Assembly (NCBI GenBank): GCA_022361315.1
Contig: JAKSBB010000149.1
Location: 1 to 8,177, forward strand
Direction: 5' to 3'
Origin: Desulfobacterales bacterium
GTDB lineage: Bacteria; Desulfobacterota; Desulfobacteria; Desulfobacterales; Desulfobacteraceae
DNA: 8,177 bases
Positions within the stretch are counted from its first letter, which is position 1. Every line of letters begins with the position of its first letter. A program made the translations under genes and the position numbers. This document shows positions 6,871 to 8,177 of the stretch, piece after piece. Below the pieces are notes generated by a model. That model was given only the letters and a program-made list of their open reading frames with translations. It was not told where the DNA came from and searched no databases.

Positions 6871-7347
6871 TTAGTGGCCTGCCGGCGGTATATCTTCACC
6901 GTCGGACGGCGTGCTGCCGGGATCGGTAAGTGCCGTAAATTGAGGAATATTGATGATCAGCCAATTGTAAAAGGGAGCGATCTGATCAAAGGCGCCGGGT
7001 GTCAGTTCGGTTTTCAGCATATCGATCCAGAGGTTGAGATTGGTGGCCCAATAGGTGGTGTGGAACCCGTGGGACCGGTATGCCCGGAATACCCAGAGCA
7101 CCGTATCCACAAACACCTCCGGTGAATAGTTGGAAAAAAGTGATTCCATGAACCTGGGAAAGTTCCGGTTATTGTCTTCAGCCATGTCCCGGTTCCCTTT
7201 GCCCACCAGCCTGTCCAGATCTTCCCTTTGGGCCAGACGGGCGCTGCCCTGGGCAGACAGCTTTTCATGGACGGCTGAAAACTCACGGGCCGCGTCTTTG
7301 TCCGGAGCAACGAGTTCTCCTGCACTCTTGATCAGGGTGTCTTTCAT
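6871..7347 (-). CDS. Conserved-looking helical protein of unknown function
   Basis: 158 aa from the ATG at 7347. A GTG-started reading from 7401 is possible but has no ribosome site, while the ATG at 7347 has a near-perfect one. I cannot assign a family. Residues 1-60 are charged and helical (SAVHEKLSAQGSARLAQREDL). Residues 62-140 are dense in aromatic residues (VFVDTVLWVFRAY, TYWATNLNLWIDML, FYNWLIINIPQF), with Trp85, Trp100, Trp107 and Trp129 and with His93 and His96. The pattern looks like an all-alpha sensor or helical-bundle domain, loosely like globin-type or RsbR N-terminal modules; I would not claim either. The tail (143-158) is short, acidic and Pro/Gly-rich. There is no signal peptide or clear membrane segment. 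As the first gene of the operon, 14 nt before the B12 gene, it is probably a ligand-sensing or adaptor partner of the B12 protein or the PAS kinase. Confidence 0.85.
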   Translation of the reverse strand: MKDTLIKSAGELVAPDKDAAREFSAVHEKLSAQGSARLAQREDLDRLVGKGNRDMAEDNNRNFPRFMESLFSNYSPEVFVDTVLWVFRAYRSHGFHTTYWATNLNLWIDMLKTELTPGAFDQIAPFYNWLIINIPQFTALTDPGSTPSDGEDIPPAGH

Positions 7348-7352
7348 TTCTG

Positions 7353-7360
7353 CCTCCTTT
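7353..7360 (-). promoter_or_regulatory. Strong ribosome binding site of the first operon gene
   Basis: The minus strand reads AAAGGAGG followed by five bases and ATG. This is an almost perfect Shine-Dalgarno sequence at good spacing. It decides the start at 7347 over the upstream GTG at 7401, which is preceded only by pyrimidine-rich sequence. Confidence 0.85.
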
Positions 7361-7481
7361 GGAGTGTGGGTGACGGCGATTGTTTGATTAAATGGGTTCA
7401 CCTGAAGGGCATCTGTGGTTAAAATGCCTTCCGGAGCAGAACTTCGCCGGATCAGGCAGGATCGTCACATAAATAAAAATA

Positions 7482-7490
7482 AGTATACCA
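7482..7490 (-). promoter_or_regulatory. Candidate extended -10 promoter of the six-gene operon
   Basis: The minus strand reads TGGTATACT, a TGn extension plus a hexamer matching TATAAT at five of six positions, followed by an AT-rich stretch. No good -35 hexamer lies 16-18 bp upstream (the best is TTTACC, at 15 bp). This suits an extended -10 promoter that depends on an activator. Transcription would start near 7475 and give a leader of about 130 nt. A weaker alternative uses CTGACA, inside the palindrome, as -35 with TATCAA as -10. Prediction by eye only. Confidence 0.4.
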
Positions 7491-7520
7491 TGGAAGCCTG
7501 CCGGTAAATTGATAAAGTTT

Positions 7521-7550
7521 TGACAAGTTATTGTCAGGTTAAACCTGACA
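7521..7550. promoter_or_regulatory. Operator-like palindrome TGTCAGGTT-A-AACCTGACA with a third half-site
   Basis: Bases 7532-7550 are a perfect inverted repeat with 9-bp arms around a single central base. An overlapping second inverted repeat, TGACAA-GTTA-TTGTCA (7521-7536), shares the left arm, so three TGTCA half-sites alternate in orientation over 30 bp. The 19-bp palindrome lies about 42 bp upstream of the extended -10 candidate, a position typical of an activator site; the alternative promoter would instead be covered by it. It could also fold as an RNA hairpin downstream of the LuxR-gene stop, but no T-run follows on the minus strand, so a terminator is unlikely. The binding protein is unknown; the PAS-LuxR regulator encoded next door is one candidate. 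Confidence 0.6.
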
Positions 7551-7575
7551 TTTTATGAGGGGATACCCAATGGGA

Positions 7576-8177
7576 TCACATTCCCATTAACCGGGTCCTG
7601 AGATTAACGCTTGTTTTATGAATATCCAGTTTTTTCCTGATGTTGTTCCGGTGGAAAAATACCGAGCGTTCACTGATATTGAGTACCCCTGCGATCTCTT
7701 TGCTGGTCTTGCCCAGCTTCACGAGATCCGCCACCTGGATCTCCATGGGGGTAAAATTGCGGTACCTGGCCGACACGGCTTTTTCAAGCGGTGCCAGGGA
7801 TTCTATGGTGTTTTTTTCAAGAATTTTAACCAGGGTGTCCAGGTCTTTGGGGCGTCCTTCCCTCAGTTTTTCGTGGTAGGGAAATACCAAACGGTCGAAG
7901 TTCTGCCAGATCGTATCGGCGATTTGATGTCTTTGGTCGTCACGGGTTTCCAGGAGAACATTGAGGGCGATGTTTTTTTCTTCAAGTTTTTTTACATGGA
8001 CCCTCAGGTCCAGCTCGGCTTCGTCCTGTTTCCGGTCCGTGATATCGGTATCGATTTTCAGGACACCCTGCAGACGCCCCCTGTCGTCGGTGAGGGGGTG
8101 GGTGGTGGCGTGCTTGATCCGGCTTCCCGGAAAACTGAGGATGGCAGATGCACCTGTTTTGGTATTCACGGTCTTTA
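7576..8177 (-). CDS. PAS-LuxR family transcription regulator, N-terminus outside the window
   Basis: The frame stays open to the right edge of the window, so only about the last 199 residues are seen. The GTG at 8169 is probably internal, because the sequence around it continues a PAS fold. Counting from that codon, residues 1-48 are the end of a PAS domain plus PAC segment (HPLTDDRGRLQGVLKIDTDITDRK). Residues 48-80 are a coiled-coil linker (VKKLEEKNIALNVLLETRD), and residues 80-135 are a helical segment. Residues 138-190 are a LuxR-type helix-turn-helix (FTPMEIQVADLVKLGKTSKEIAGVLNIS, then ERSVFFHRNNIRKKL). This arrangement is a recurring cytoplasmic sensor-regulator type in sulfate reducers, as far as I recall. 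It should bind DNA as a dimer in response to a PAS input. It lies on the same strand 228 bp upstream of the B12 operon and may control that operon through the palindrome between them. That link is inference. Confidence 0.9.
   Translation of the reverse strand, partial: KTVNTKTGASAILSFPGSRIKHATTHPLTDDRGRLQGVLKIDTDITDRKQDEAELDLRVHVKKLEEKNIALNVLLETRDDQRHQIADTIWQNFDRLVFPYHEKLREGRPKDLDTLVKILEKNTIESLAPLEKAVSARYRNFTPMEIQVADLVKLGKTSKEIAGVLNISERSVFFHRNNIRKKLDIHKTSVNLRTRLMGM

Noticed and set aside
37..6874. Long plus-strand open readings opposite the operon
   Set aside because: They lie antisense to genes with complete motif sets, their translations show no recognisable domains, and they arise from the GC-biased codon structure of the minus-strand genes.
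7348..7401. 18-residue N-terminal extension of the unknown protein from a GTG at 7401
   Set aside because: There is no ribosome site before the GTG, while AAAGGAGG with ideal spacing precedes the ATG at 7347.
7532..7560. Rho-independent terminator at the palindrome
   Set aside because: On the minus strand, where all genes lie, the hairpin is followed by AATAACTT and not a T-run. The TTTT tract is on the plus-strand side, where no gene needs termination.
7348..7575. Cobalamin riboswitch in the leader of the B12-sensor operon
   Set aside because: I looked for the B12-box pattern and the multi-stem core and saw only short hairpins. The space between the candidate start site and the first gene (about 130 nt) is also small for a full cobalamin riboswitch.

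Overview
The window reads as one signal-transduction locus from a free-living, environmentally sensing bacterium. The most likely source is an anaerobic Desulfobacterota (sulfate-reducer-like) genome. That assignment is an inference from family resemblance only: the PAS-LuxR protein with its 'EEKNIALNVLL' linker, the receiver protein with a four-cysteine tail, and the style of the hybrid kinase. There is no rRNA or phylogenetic marker here. Base composition is moderately GC-rich and even, with no sign of recent insertion.

All real genes are on the minus strand, so the locus is read from right to left. At the right edge (7576-8177) is the C-terminal part of a PAS-LuxR transcription regulator that runs out of the window. 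A 228-bp gap follows (7348-7575). It holds a perfect 19-bp palindrome inside a larger array of TGTCA half-sites, an extended -10 promoter candidate, and a leader of about 130 nt. Six tightly packed genes come next: a 158-aa helical protein of unknown function (6871-7347); a stand-alone cobalamin-binding protein (6215-6856) carrying the Wx9EH signature of CarH-type B12 photoreceptors; a PAS histidine kinase (5064-6218); a receiver protein with a Cys4 tail (4432-5067); a REC-PAS-kinase-REC hybrid (2468-4435); and a CheB-CheR-coiled coil-PAS fusion (2460 down to base 1, open at the left edge). Three of the junctions are 4-bp ATGA stop/start overlaps, one gap is 7 nt and one is 14 nt, so the set is almost certainly one transcript with translational coupling.

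None of the proteins shows a transmembrane segment or signal peptide, so the whole pathway should be cytoplasmic. My reading is that the B12 protein, perhaps with the 158-aa partner, senses adenosylcobalamin, light or cobalamin redox state and controls the PAS kinase directly downstream. Phosphate would then pass to the receiver protein and/or the hybrid kinase, while the CheB-CheR fusion adds methylation and demethylation chemistry. No gene in the operon has a visible DNA-binding domain, so the output must lie outside it; the upstream LuxR protein is a candidate for control of the operon or as its output. The enzyme families are secure. The wiring between them is inference.
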